Origin: Ardenticatenaceae bacterium
GTDB lineage: Bacteria > Chloroflexota > Anaerolineae > Promineifilales > Promineifilaceae
Assembly (NCBI GenBank): GCA_020634435.1
Contig: JACKBS010000016.1
Span: 147,483-211,482 of the forward strand
Direction: 5' to 3'
DNA: 64,000 nt
Shown: positions 33,204-42,612 of the stretch, in pieces
How the letters are laid out: each line of letters starts with the position of its first letter
How positions within the stretch are numbered: the stretch's first letter is position 1
Program-made: the position numbers and the translations under genes
Notes under the pieces: model-generated
Database searches by the model: none
Told to the model about the DNA's origin: nothing
The model's input: only the letters and a program-made list of their open reading frames with translations

Positions 33204-35531
33204 ATGAAATTTACGGACGGTTACTGGCATTACCGCACGAATGTCACACCTTATTTTCCCGTTCATGTGCATGACGTGGAAGCAGAATCTGACGCGTTGG
33301 TCGTTTATGGCAGCACCAAACGCATCACCCAGCGGGGCGACACGCTGAACACAGGGCTGCTCACCGTGCGTTTTTCCTCTCCTCTGCCCAATGTGATTCG
33401 GGTGCAATTGTGGCACCACAAGGGGCAACGGCCGTTACACCCCACCTTCACTCTCAATTGCCAGCCCGACACCCATGTCTGCATCAAAAACGAGGCCGAC
33501 TTTGCCAGCCTCACCAGCGGCAACCTGACGGTGCGCGTAGACAAGGGGGAAGATTGGCGTGTGGAATATCGGGACGGCGAGCGGCTGCTAACCCAGAGCG
33601 GCTGGCGAGGAATGGGGTATGTGGATGTGGAAGGAAACGGCCGTTTCATCCATGAACAGCTCGGCCTTAGCGTTGGCGAAAATGTGTATGGTCTAGGAGA
33701 GCGCTTTACGCCGTTCGTAAAAAACGGCCAGGTTGTTGACCTATGGCATGAAGATGGCGGCACGAGCAGCGAGCTAGCCTATAAAAACGTACCCTTCTAC
33801 CTCACCAATCGCGGCTACGGCGTTTTTATCAACCATCCAGAACGTGTCTCGCTAGAAATTGCTTCCGAAAAAGTAGAATGCGTCCAGTTTAGCGTGCCCG
33901 GCGAGATGCTCGATTATTGCATCATCAACGGCCCCACGCCCAAAGAAGTGCTCAGCCGCTATACCGCGCTCACTGGGCGACCGGCCTTGCCACCAGCCTG
34001 GTCCTTCGGCCTCTGGCTCTCCACCTCCTTCACCACCGATTACGATGAAGCCACCGTCACCAGCTTCGTGCAGGGCATGGCCGACCGCGACATTCCGCTG
34101 CATGTCTTTCACTTCGACTGCTTCTGGATGAAAGAGTTCCATTGGAGCAATTTTGAATGGGATGCGCATGTTTTCCCCGATCCGCAAGGAATGCTGCACC
34201 GTCTCAAGGAGCGCGGTTTGCGCATTTCCGTCTGGATCAATCCCTACATTGCCCAGCGCTCGGCCCTGTTTGATGAGGGCATGGCCCAGGGGTATCTGGT
34301 AAAAAAGCCCAACGGCGACGTCTGGCAGTGGGACCGCTGGCAGGCGGGCATGGCGTTGGTGGACTTCACCAATCCCGCAGCCGCTCGCTGGTTTAGCGAC
34401 AAGCTGCGTACCCTCCTGGACATGGGCGTGGATTGTTTCAAAACCGACTTCGGCGAACGTATCCCCACCGAAGTGGTCTACCACGACGGTTCCGACCCGG
34501 TGCGCATGCACAACTATTACACCCAGCTCTACAACCAGACGGTTTTTGAGCTGCTGCAAGCAGAACGCGGCCCCAACGAGGCTGTTTTGTTTGCGCGTTC
34601 GGCCACCGCCGGGGGGCAGCAGTTCCCCGTCCATTGGGGCGGCGACAGCACGGCCTCGTTTGAATCCATGGCCGAAAGTTTGCGCGGGGGCTTGTCGCTC
34701 TCACTGTCCGGGTTTGGCTTTTGGAGCCACGATATTGGCGGGTTTGAGCTAACCGCCCCCGCCGATTTATACAAACGGTGGTGTGCCTTTGGGCTGCTTT
34801 CGTCACACAGCCGACTGCACGGCAGCGGATCGTACCGTGTGCCGTGGCTTTTTGACGAGGAGGCGGTAGAAGTGCTACGGCATTTCACCAAACTAAAGTG
34901 CCGCCTGATGCCCTACCTGTACGGCGCAGCGCAAGAAGCGCATACCAGCGGCGTGCCCACCATGCGCGCCATGATGCTGGAATTCCCCGACGACCCGGCC
35001 TGCGACACACTGGATCGCCAATACATGCTGGGGGATTCGCTGCTGGTTGCTCCCATCTTCCGCCAAGACAATGTGGTGGACTATTATCTGCCAAACGGCC
35101 GTTGGACCCATTTTCTCACTGGCGAAGTACGCGAAGGCGGCCGCTGGCAGCGCGAAGCCTACGACTTCTTTAGCCTGCCCCTGTGGGTACGGCCGAATAG
35201 CATCCTCCCCATCGGCAGCAACGACAACCGCCCCGATTATGACTTTGCCGAAGACGTAACGTTGCACCTGTACGAGTTGGCTGATGGGCAACAACGCCAC
35301 ACCAATATTCCTTCAATTTCTGGCGATACAGCGGCAACTTTTACCGTCACGCGTGAGGGTCAAAAGATCACTATCACGGGCGAAGGTGCGCCCAATCGCT
35401 GGCAAATGTTACTCGTTGGCATCTCTTCAGTTGCTTCAGCCGAGGGTGCCACCACCGAATCTACTGCAAGAGGTGCGCTTATAAAGCCCACCGGCAAAAA
35501 CACCCCTGTGCAAATTATGTTGGAGAAGTAA
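33204..35531 (+). CDS. yicI: GH31 alpha-xylosidase, YicI-like
   Basis: 775 residues, the length of E. coli YicI (772), and it follows that protein from end to end: MKFTDGYWHYRTNVTPYFP, ENVYGLGERFTPFVKNGQ, DGGTSSELAYKNVPFY, GRPALPPAWSFGLWLSTSF, HVFHFDCFWMKEF. The nucleophile is D415 in CFKTDFGERIP and the acid/base D481 in HWGGD. It removes alpha-1,6-xylose from xyloglucan oligosaccharides (isoprimeverose units). No signal peptide. The start is the ATG at 33204 after AAGGAAT. Together with GH29, GH42 and GH3 it completes the enzyme set for fucosylated xyloglucan. Confidence 0.95.
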   Translation: MKFTDGYWHYRTNVTPYFPVHVHDVEAESDALVVYGSTKRITQRGDTLNTGLLTVRFSSPLPNVIRVQLWHHKGQRPLHPTFTLNCQPDTHVCIKNEADFASLTSGNLTVRVDKGEDWRVEYRDGERLLTQSGWRGMGYVDVEGNGRFIHEQLGLSVGENVYGLGERFTPFVKNGQVVDLWHEDGGTSSELAYKNVPFYLTNRGYGVFINHPERVSLEIASEKVECVQFSVPGEMLDYCIINGPTPKEVLSRYTALTGRPALPPAWSFGLWLSTSFTTDYDEATVTSFVQGMADRDIPLHVFHFDCFWMKEFHWSNFEWDAHVFPDPQGMLHRLKERGLRISVWINPYIAQRSALFDEGMAQGYLVKKPNGDVWQWDRWQAGMALVDFTNPAAARWFSDKLRTLLDMGVDCFKTDFGERIPTEVVYHDGSDPVRMHNYYTQLYNQTVFELLQAERGPNEAVLFARSATAGGQQFPVHWGGDSTASFESMAESLRGGLSLSLSGFGFWSHDIGGFELTAPADLYKRWCAFGLLSSHSRLHGSGSYRVPWLFDEEAVEVLRHFTKLKCRLMPYLYGAAQEAHTSGVPTMRAMMLEFPDDPACDTLDRQYMLGDSLLVAPIFRQDNVVDYYLPNGRWTHFLTGEVREGGRWQREAYDFFSLPLWVRPNSILPIGSNDNRPDYDFAEDVTLHLYELADGQQRHTNIPSISGDTAATFTVTREGQKITITGEGAPNRWQMLLVGISSVASAEGATTESTARGALIKPTGKNTPVQIMLEK

Positions 35532-35621
35532 TTTCTTTATACGTCTCTCATATCAGAGAGAAAGGAGCAGATATCGGAATTGATTATGACCCATTTTTAC
35601 CTTAGCAAAATAAATTTTAAC

Positions 35622-35636
35622 CCTTAAATTAAGGAG
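35622..35636 (+). promoter_or_regulatory. Small hairpin covering the ribosome binding site
   Basis: CCTTAA-A-TTAAGG (35622-35634) pairs the AAGGAG ribosome binding site (35631-35636) of the binding-protein gene into a 6-bp stem. It could damp translation, but the stem is short. Confidence 0.35.
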
Positions 35637-35643
35637 AAGAATA

Positions 35644-37698
35644 ATGCGCAAACTACCATTGTTTATCACTATTATGATTTTACTGAGCATGTTTTTGGTT
35701 GCCTGCGGCCAGGATGAGGCGACGGTAGCTGAAGACACACAACCCGACGACGTTTCACAACCCGCTGATGAAACGGCCGATGAAACAACAGAAGAAGATA
35801 TGGCCTCAGAAGAGCCAGCTGATGTTACCGTGTCTGAATTTCAGGAATCGCCCATGCTGGCGGAACGAGTCGCCAGCGGTGATTTGCCGCCCGTAGATGA
35901 ACGGTTACCCGCCCAACCACGAGTCATTTCAGTCGAAGGCTCCGATATTGGCATATACGGAGGCGATTTCCGGGACCCATTCGTTGGGGATGCCTTCTGG
36001 GCTAGCCAAATGATCTACTACATTTCTCGCCGAGGCCTCGTTAACTGGAACCAGGGCTTTAGCGATTGGGAACCAAACATTGCCGAAAGTATTGATGTTA
36101 ATGAAGATGCCACCGTCTACACCTTCCATCTGCGCGAAGGATTGAAATGGTCCGATGGCGTGCCCTTCACGGCGGATGACGTACTGTTTGCCATCAACGA
36201 CATTATGGGAAATGAAGAAATAAACGGTGGTTCGTTCCCCGCTGGCCTGTTAAAACCAGGCGATGATGCCCCTGTCGCTGAAAAAATTGATGACTACACC
36301 TTCACCATAACCTTTAGCACCTCTTACGGCATGTTCCTGATTAATATGTGTGGCTATCCCGGCTGGGAATTGGTCACCGCACCCAAGCACTATTTGGAAC
36401 AATTCCATATCGACTACAACCCCGATGGCATTGACGCCCTCATCGCGGAAACCGAAGGCGCCGAGGATTGGGTATCCCTCTTCCAGCTGCATTCGGCCGT
36501 TGGCCCCGGCTCCGATCCAGCCGTGATCAGCCGCGATGTGGACTACCCCACCCTGTTCCCCTGGGTTTACACCGAACCAATGGGGACGGGTACCCAATTT
36601 GTCGCCGAGCGCAATCCTTATTTCTACTGGGTAGATACAGAAGGCAATCAGCTTCCCTACCTTGATCGCATTGTAGGTACAGCCTACCAAAATGAAGAAA
36701 CGATGCTGGTGGATGTGCTGGCCGGTGAGTACGATACGATGGCCAATGCAACCAATGAGCAGCGCTCCCTCTTCTTTGAAAATCAAGATCAATCCGGTTT
36801 GACCGTCTATCCCACCTTATCTGAAGGGGGCGGTACAGTTTCCATTCATTTCAATATGACCCATCCCGAATTTGGTGAGATATTCAGCCAAAAAGATTTC
36901 CGCATTGCCATGTCTTACGCCATTAACCGTGAAGAAGTCATCGACATCGTTTATTTTGGTCAGGGCGTGCCGCGGCAAATTTCTCCTGTTGAGGATTCGC
37001 CCCTCTACAACGAACAACTGACAAATCAATACCTCGATTATGATGTTGACCTGGCCAATGAATACCTGGACAACGTTTTGCCCGACCGCGATGCTGACGG
37101 CTATCGCATCGATCCGGCCACGGGCGAGCGGTTCAATTTTGTGATGACGGTTCAAGACGGAGACTACGGCTTGCGCTTTACCGACGTCGCAGAGCTGCTT
37201 AAAGGGTATTATGATGCAGTGGGTATTGAGATGATCGTCGAAGTTGTGAATAATGAAGTTTGGGCAGAGCGCGCAGAGAACAATGAGCTCGAATCATCCA
37301 TTTTCACAAGCGAAGGTGGTTACGGTATTACAGCTATCACTGACCCACGTTACTACGTTCCCATTCAGAACCAAGGTGTTTGGGGCATGGGTTGGGCACT
37401 GTGGTATACCGATCCCAACAATGAAGCTGGCATTGAACCGCCTCAGGAGATCAAGGATCACATCGACCTTTATGAGCGGGTTCTGCAAGCGCCTACCAGC
37501 GAAGAGCGTCTTGAGCTAATGGCGCAGGTCTTGCAAACGGCCGCTGATAATTTCTGGGTGCTGGGCATTTCCACGCCGCTCTCCAGTTATCGTCCTTTGA
37601 GTTCCTCTTTGGCCAACATACCAGATTCCTGGGTTGGCGGTTGGAACCCTGGTGGACCTGCAATTGTAAAGCCTGAGCAGTGGTATTTTTCACAGTAG
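35644..37698 (+). CDS. Opp/Dpp-type solute-binding lipoprotein, probable oligosaccharide receptor
   Basis: 684 residues, SBP family 5. The signal peptide ends at the lipobox LVAC (C21), then an acidic Thr/Glu linker of about 40 residues. The fold shows GIYGGDFRDPF, VYTFHLREGLKWSDGVPFTADDV (typical family 5 motif, given here in part) and RIAMSYAINREEVIDIVYFGQG. Although called dipeptide-binding, members of this family also bind oligosaccharides, for instance in thermophiles, and the unusually large size plus location after GH31 favour a xyloglucan-oligosaccharide ligand. First gene of a five-gene importer operon; a hairpin follows it at 37770. Confidence 0.88.
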   Translation: MRKLPLFITIMILLSMFLVACGQDEATVAEDTQPDDVSQPADETADETTEEDMASEEPADVTVSEFQESPMLAERVASGDLPPVDERLPAQPRVISVEGSDIGIYGGDFRDPFVGDAFWASQMIYYISRRGLVNWNQGFSDWEPNIAESIDVNEDATVYTFHLREGLKWSDGVPFTADDVLFAINDIMGNEEINGGSFPAGLLKPGDDAPVAEKIDDYTFTITFSTSYGMFLINMCGYPGWELVTAPKHYLEQFHIDYNPDGIDALIAETEGAEDWVSLFQLHSAVGPGSDPAVISRDVDYPTLFPWVYTEPMGTGTQFVAERNPYFYWVDTEGNQLPYLDRIVGTAYQNEETMLVDVLAGEYDTMANATNEQRSLFFENQDQSGLTVYPTLSEGGGTVSIHFNMTHPEFGEIFSQKDFRIAMSYAINREEVIDIVYFGQGVPRQISPVEDSPLYNEQLTNQYLDYDVDLANEYLDNVLPDRDADGYRIDPATGERFNFVMTVQDGDYGLRFTDVAELLKGYYDAVGIEMIVEVVNNEVWAERAENNELESSIFTSEGGYGITAITDPRYYVPIQNQGVWGMGWALWYTDPNNEAGIEPPQEIKDHIDLYERVLQAPTSEERLELMAQVLQTAADNFWVLGISTPLSSYRPLSSSLANIPDSWVGGWNPGGPAIVKPEQWYFSQ

Positions 37699-37769
37699 GT
37701 TTTAGTCAAGCACATCATCAGGTCCGTGATTGAAGATACCGCTTTATGAATAAGACCTGATGCCAAAAG

Positions 37770-37810
37770 GCGAGGCGTAAATGGATGGTCAACGTTTGTT
37801 TACGCCTCGC
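37770..37810 (+). terminator. Hairpin between binding protein and first permease
   Basis: GCGAGGCGTAAA (37770-37781) pairs perfectly with TTTACGCCTCGC (37799-37810). With no U-tract it may be a partial terminator or an mRNA stabiliser that raises binding-protein levels. Confidence 0.65.
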
Positions 37811-37865
37811 ACCACGATTTTTTGAAGTTACTCAGACGGGCTACAAAGTTTCTGGGGTCATCGCT

Positions 37866-38864
37866 ATGCTAAAGTATGTTCTAAAACGGCTGCTTTACGC
37901 CGTTCCCATCATGTTTGTCATCTCAATCCTCATTTTTGTGACGATTCAATTACCGCCGGGCGATTTTGTATCGACGATGATTGAGAATATGCGGAATCAG
38001 TCTGGGGGAGCTACCTGGTCGCCGGAGTTTGAATCGGCCATGCGTGAACGTTATGGCTTAAATGCCCCGATGTATGTTCAATATTACAAGTGGGCGAGCA
38101 ACATTCTCTTGCATGGCGACTTTGGCTATTCATTCATGAACAATGCTCCGGCTGAGGAAATGATCTTAAGCCGCATCGGTATGACGATGGTGGTGGCATT
38201 TTCTAGCTTCATTTTTACCTGGGTGGTGGCTCTACCAATTGGCGTATTATCGGCGGTGAAACAATACAGTCTCGCAGATTATGTGTTCAGTTTTATTGGA
38301 TTTATTGGACTAGCTGCCCCAGGATTCCTGATCGCCCTCGTCTTAATGTTCCTATCGTTTAAATATGGCGGGGCAAGCCTGAGTGGCTTATTTTCCCCTG
38401 AATTTGAAAGCGCCCCCTGGAGTTTTGCGCGGGTGCTAGACCTGCTAAATCATTTGTGGATTCCCATGATTATTGTAGGTGTGGGGGGTACAGCCGGTTT
38501 AATCCGTGTGATGCGGGCCAATTTGCTTGATGAGCTAAACAAGCCGTATGTGGAAGCCGCCCGCGCCAAAGGGCTACCAGAATGGAAGCTCCTCATTAAA
38601 TATCCCATCCGGCAGGCGATGAATCCATTTGTAAGTACGATTGGTTGGATATTACCGGCGTTGATTGCGGGTGAAGCGCTAGTTTCTATTGTGCTCAATT
38701 TGCCCACAACCGGGCCTGTTTTATTAAATGCACTTTTACAGCAAGACATGTTTTTATCGGCTGGTTTCCTGATGCTACTCAGTTTTTTGACGATTATTGG
38801 CTCATTGGTCTCTGATATTTTGCTGGCGTGGCTTGATCCCCGTATTCGATATGATGATGCTTAA
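37866..38864 (+). CDS. Opp/Dpp-type ABC permease (DppB-like)
   Basis: 332 residues, six membrane segments. Starts MLKYVLKRLLYAVPIMF with the family's LPPGDF after the first helix, and ends in the coupling-loop region EAARAKGLPEWKLLIKYPIRQ (seen in part: ARAKGLPEWK) and DILLAWLDPRIRYD, a standard DppB C-terminus. The ATG at 37866 is preferred to one at 37785, which lies inside the hairpin. It pairs with the DppC-like permease at 38929. Confidence 0.93.
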   Translation: MLKYVLKRLLYAVPIMFVISILIFVTIQLPPGDFVSTMIENMRNQSGGATWSPEFESAMRERYGLNAPMYVQYYKWASNILLHGDFGYSFMNNAPAEEMILSRIGMTMVVAFSSFIFTWVVALPIGVLSAVKQYSLADYVFSFIGFIGLAAPGFLIALVLMFLSFKYGGASLSGLFSPEFESAPWSFARVLDLLNHLWIPMIIVGVGGTAGLIRVMRANLLDELNKPYVEAARAKGLPEWKLLIKYPIRQAMNPFVSTIGWILPALIAGEALVSIVLNLPTTGPVLLNALLQQDMFLSAGFLMLLSFLTIIGSLVSDILLAWLDPRIRYDDA

Positions 38865-38928
38865 ATTGAGCTTGAATTCGCTCCATACAAGGGACACTTC
38901 CGTATCTGTGGCTACTTAGGACTTATCT

Positions 38929-40104
38929 ATGCTGACGAAATTAACTCAAGTATTTATTCGAGGGAAATCCATCGATTCGCCCACCCAAGAGGCGCACCAG
39001 AAATCCGCCCGTGCACCCAAACAACTGGTTGCCTCGCAATGGCAGCTGATGTGGTGGAAGTTCCGTAAGCACCGGCTGGCCATGGTGAGTTTGATTATTA
39101 TCACCACGCTGTACACTGTGGCTATTTTTGCCGGTTTTTTTGCCCCGAAGGCAAAGGACACTTACCACCGCACCTATACATCTGCACCGCCACAAAAAAT
39201 TTATTGGTTTGATGAAGGACGCTTTGCCCCATTTGTCTATGCCTACGATCAAGAAACGGATCCGTTAACTTTTCTGCGCACGTATACCGTTAACCTGGAA
39301 GAAAAGATTCCACTTGGCTTTTTTGTGAAGGGGGATTCTTATGAGATTGGGGCCAAAAATTTCCCGATTATTACCTCAGACCGACATTTATTCGGCCCAG
39401 TAAACGCTGAAGATCCGTTTTATCCGTTTGGGGCAGATGATGTGGGCCGGGATATGTTGAGCCGACTGATTTATGGTTCCCAGATTTCGTTGTCAATTGG
39501 GTTGGTGAGTGTGTTTTTGAGTCTGGTGTTGGGTATTTTTCTTGGTGGCATCTCGGCACTGGTGGGTGGTTGGGTGGATAACGTGATCCAGCGGTTGATT
39601 GAGGTGATTAAATCGGTACCGGATATTCCGCTGTGGATGGCTTTGTCAACGGCCGTTCCCCCACGGTGGGATCCGGTGTACGTCTATTTTGGCATTACGG
39701 TTGTGCTCTCACTCATCGGGTGGACAGGAATGGCACGCGTCGTACGGGGAAAGTTCCTCTCTCTGCGGGAAGAAGAATTTATAGTATCCGCCCAATTGGA
39801 CGGGGTTTCCCGGATGCGGCTGATTTTTCGGCACCTAATTCCCTCTTTCATGAGCCACATCATTGCTTCCGCCACCCTGGCTATCCCCGGCATGATTCTG
39901 GGCGAAAGCGCCCTCAGCTTCATTGGCATTGGTTTGCGTGACCCCGTCGTGAGCTGGGGTGTGATGCTAAACGATGCCCTAAACATTGCCGCGATTGCCA
40001 AATATCCCTGGTTAATGCTACCCGGCGGCGCACTGGTGATCACGGTGCTGGCCTTCAACTTCTTAGGTGACGGTTTGCGCGATGCCGCGGACCCCTATCA
40101 TTGA
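38929..40104 (+). CDS. Opp/Dpp-type ABC permease (DppC-like)
   Basis: 391 residues, longer than E. coli DppC (300) because of an N-terminal cytoplasmic tail and an approximately 110-residue extracytoplasmic insert after the first helix (VAIFAGFFAPKAKDTYH to FGADDVGRDMLSRLIYG). The rest is normal: GSQISLSIGLVSVFLSLVLG, EEFIVSAQLDGVSRMRLIFRH with the coupling helix (in part), and GVMLNDALN. The long insert is shared by related permeases in oligosaccharide systems. It begins 64 bases after the first permease gene. Confidence 0.93.
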   Translation: MLTKLTQVFIRGKSIDSPTQEAHQKSARAPKQLVASQWQLMWWKFRKHRLAMVSLIIITTLYTVAIFAGFFAPKAKDTYHRTYTSAPPQKIYWFDEGRFAPFVYAYDQETDPLTFLRTYTVNLEEKIPLGFFVKGDSYEIGAKNFPIITSDRHLFGPVNAEDPFYPFGADDVGRDMLSRLIYGSQISLSIGLVSVFLSLVLGIFLGGISALVGGWVDNVIQRLIEVIKSVPDIPLWMALSTAVPPRWDPVYVYFGITVVLSLIGWTGMARVVRGKFLSLREEEFIVSAQLDGVSRMRLIFRHLIPSFMSHIIASATLAIPGMILGESALSFIGIGLRDPVVSWGVMLNDALNIAAIAKYPWLMLPGGALVITVLAFNFLGDGLRDAADPYH

Positions 40105-40116
40105 TGAGACAAGCTA

Positions 40117-41172
40117 ATGGAAAATATCTCCGACGAAATCTTACTTGAATTAGACGATCTTAAAGTCCATTTCTTCACCGATGAGGGGCTAGTCAAAGCC
40201 GTAGATGGGGTGAGCTATCAACTGAAACGCGGCAAAACGCTGTGCGTCGTGGGCGAGAGCGGCAGCGGCAAAAGTGTTTCCGCACGAGCCATTATGCAAT
40301 TGGTCCAGAAACCGGGAAAAATCATTGGGGGAAAAATCAACTATTATCAAGAAGTTTCCCCCGGAAAGTACCAAACGGTTGAAATTACGTCGCTTCACCC
40401 CACCGGACGAGAAATTCGACGTATTCGGGGTGATGAAATTGCGATGATCTTTCAGGAGCCAATGAGTTCATTCAGTACAAGCTACACGGTGGGTAGCCAA
40501 ATTATGGAGGCCATCAGCCTGCATGACGATGTCTCTAAAGCTGAAGCCCGCAGCCGGACAATTGAACTGTTAAAGCGTGTTGGCATCCCGAAACCTGAAC
40601 AACGCGTAGACGAATATCCTTTTCGATTGAGCGGGGGCATGTTGCAACGCTGCATGATTGCGATGGCGCTTTCCTGCAACCCCAAGATTTTGATTGCCGA
40701 TGAGCCAACAACAGCTTTAGATGTCACCACACAAGCACAAATTCTCGATTTGATGAAAGAATTGCAAGAAGATTACGGGATGGGTTTGATCTTTATCACC
40801 CATGATTTGGGCGTGGTGGCCGAAATTGCAGACGATGTGGCCGTGATGTATCTGGGAAATGTGGTAGAACGGGCCGATGTGGATACGATTTTCAACAATC
40901 CGCAACATCCTTATACCCGAGCCTTATTGCGTTCCATCCCGATGATCGAAGCCGAACCCAAAGAACTCAATCCAATCTACGGCATGGTGCCATCTCCTTT
41001 TGAGCGCCCTGCGGGCTGCCCATTTCATCCTCGCTGTGAATTAAGCATCAGTGGCTTATGCGACGTCATTGCCCCGCAAACGATTGCCATTAACCCGAAG
41101 CATTTTTCCCGCTGCCTGATGCATGATAAACAGTACCGTCAGCAATTTGAACAAGAGGCGCACTATGTCTAA
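40117..41172 (+). CDS. Opp/Dpp-type ABC ATPase (DppD-like)
   Basis: 351 residues. Walker A GESGSGKS, Q-loop MIFQEPMSSF, signature LSGGMLQRCMIAMAL, Walker B ILIADEPTTALD and H-loop ITHDLGVVAEIADDVAVMYLG. The C-terminal oligopeptide/dipeptide transporter extension has the cysteine motif around AGCPFHPRC and SRCLMHD, expected to carry an iron-sulphur cluster in related proteins. Overlaps the next ATPase gene by 8 bases. Confidence 0.95.
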   Translation: MENISDEILLELDDLKVHFFTDEGLVKAVDGVSYQLKRGKTLCVVGESGSGKSVSARAIMQLVQKPGKIIGGKINYYQEVSPGKYQTVEITSLHPTGREIRRIRGDEIAMIFQEPMSSFSTSYTVGSQIMEAISLHDDVSKAEARSRTIELLKRVGIPKPEQRVDEYPFRLSGGMLQRCMIAMALSCNPKILIADEPTTALDVTTQAQILDLMKELQEDYGMGLIFITHDLGVVAEIADDVAVMYLGNVVERADVDTIFNNPQHPYTRALLRSIPMIEAEPKELNPIYGMVPSPFERPAGCPFHPRCELSISGLCDVIAPQTIAINPKHFSRCLMHDKQYRQQFEQEAHYV

Positions 41173-42229
41173 TCTCATTTCGCCTGTGTTGGCCGAAGAA
41201 AAGAAAAAAACAGATGAAGACGTCCTGCTGGAAGTCAGAAATTTGAAGATGTGGTTTGAAAGTCGGAGCGGATTTTTCAGACAGCAGGTAAATCATGTGA
41301 AGGCGGTTGATGATGTTAGCTTTTACATCAAACAGGGTGAGACGCTGGGGCTAGTGGGCGAGAGCGGCTGCGGAAAAACAACGGTGGGACGCTGCATTGT
41401 ACGGATTTATCAACCCACCTCGGGGCAAATTATTTATCATGGTGGTGAAAGTCCGGTGGATTTGGCGACTTTGGATCGACAGAAATTACGGCCGTATCGC
41501 CAAGAAATCCGCATGATATTCCAGAACCCTTACTCCGCTCTTAATCCCCGGATGACCGTTTTTGAAAATATCGCTGAGGTGTTAATTGTTAACAACCTAG
41601 CGCAAGGCCAGGAATTAAAAGATCGCGTTGCGTCGCTGCTGCGCCGCGTCGGATTGCGGACCGAATACATGCGACGTTATCCACATGCCTTTAGTGGTGG
41701 CGAACGTCAGCGAATTGTAATTGCCCGGGCTTTAGCCACCAATCCTCGTTTAATTGTGGCCGACGAAGCAATTTCTGCCCTAGACGTTTCCATTCGTGCC
41801 CAAATCCTCAACTTAATGCAGGAATTACAGGAGGAGATGGGCCTGACCTATTTATTCATTGCCCATGATTTGAGCGTGGTACGCCATATTTGTGATCGGG
41901 TGAATGTCATGTATGTGGGCCGGTTAGTGGAATCTGCTCCGGCAAAATCATTGTATTTCGATCTCAAGCATCCTTATACCGAAGCGCTCATGTCTTCCGT
42001 ACCGATTCATAACCCGCGTATGCGTGGTAAGAAGAAGCGGATCCGTCTTGAGGGAGAGGTTGCCGATCCGTCTAATCCGCCATCGGGCTGTTATTTTCAT
42101 CCGCGATGCAAGTATGCGAAAGAGCGTTGTACAACAGAGGTACCGACCCTGCGCGATCTCGGTAATGATCGCTTTGTGGCCTGCCACTTCGCCGAAGAAT
42201 TAGACTTGAGCAATGTCCAGTCTGTGTAG
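41165..42229 (+). CDS. Opp/Dpp-type ABC ATPase (DppF-like)
   Basis: 354 residues. Walker A GESGCGKTTVGRCI, Q-loop MIFQNPYSALNPRM, signature FSGGERQRIVIARAL, Walker B IVADEAISALD, H-loop IAHDLSVVRHICDRV, and the C-terminal cysteine region SGCYFHPRCKYAKERC. The Walker B glutamate follows the aspartate as DEA, acceptable in this family. The ATG at 41165 overlaps the previous stop; an earlier in-frame ATG at 41123 lies too far inside the neighbour. Last gene of the importer operon. Confidence 0.95.
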   Translation: MSNLISPVLAEEKKKTDEDVLLEVRNLKMWFESRSGFFRQQVNHVKAVDDVSFYIKQGETLGLVGESGCGKTTVGRCIVRIYQPTSGQIIYHGGESPVDLATLDRQKLRPYRQEIRMIFQNPYSALNPRMTVFENIAEVLIVNNLAQGQELKDRVASLLRRVGLRTEYMRRYPHAFSGGERQRIVIARALATNPRLIVADEAISALDVSIRAQILNLMQELQEEMGLTYLFIAHDLSVVRHICDRVNVMYVGRLVESAPAKSLYFDLKHPYTEALMSSVPIHNPRMRGKKKRIRLEGEVADPSNPPSGCYFHPRCKYAKERCTTEVPTLRDLGNDRFVACHFAEELDLSNVQSV

Positions 42230-42612
42230 GACGCTTTCTTAAACTCGCCTGCATTCCATAAAATGGCTGTAAAATTTTTAGTTAGTATAGGTTCAATTTC
42301 GAATAAAGGCAGATGTCTTGCTGTGTCTTTCGCTGTTTACGCTCCGTTGTAAGGCAATAAAGTTTGGACAACGCTACCTGATAAATCGCAGAAACGGCTG
42401 TAATTTGAGCATCATCCGTCTTCAGTTTCTTCCCTTTCAAATTGTCTGGTAGCTATAACTTCAATAATTGATACGCTATGATAGGAACAATGAAACTGAA
42501 TCAGCACATAAACAGCATCAAGCTTAACTATAAATCAGGAATCCTCTCCCACTCCTAAACAGTTCGTTTTATCTGCACGACACCAAACTCAATTTGTAGG
42601 ACGACCACAACT
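42230..42612. other. 383-base intergenic region
   Basis: A+T-rich, no supported gene, RNA or strong hairpin. It may hold the promoter of the GH43-like gene; none matches consensus well. It lacks ACGGCCGT. Confidence 0.5.
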
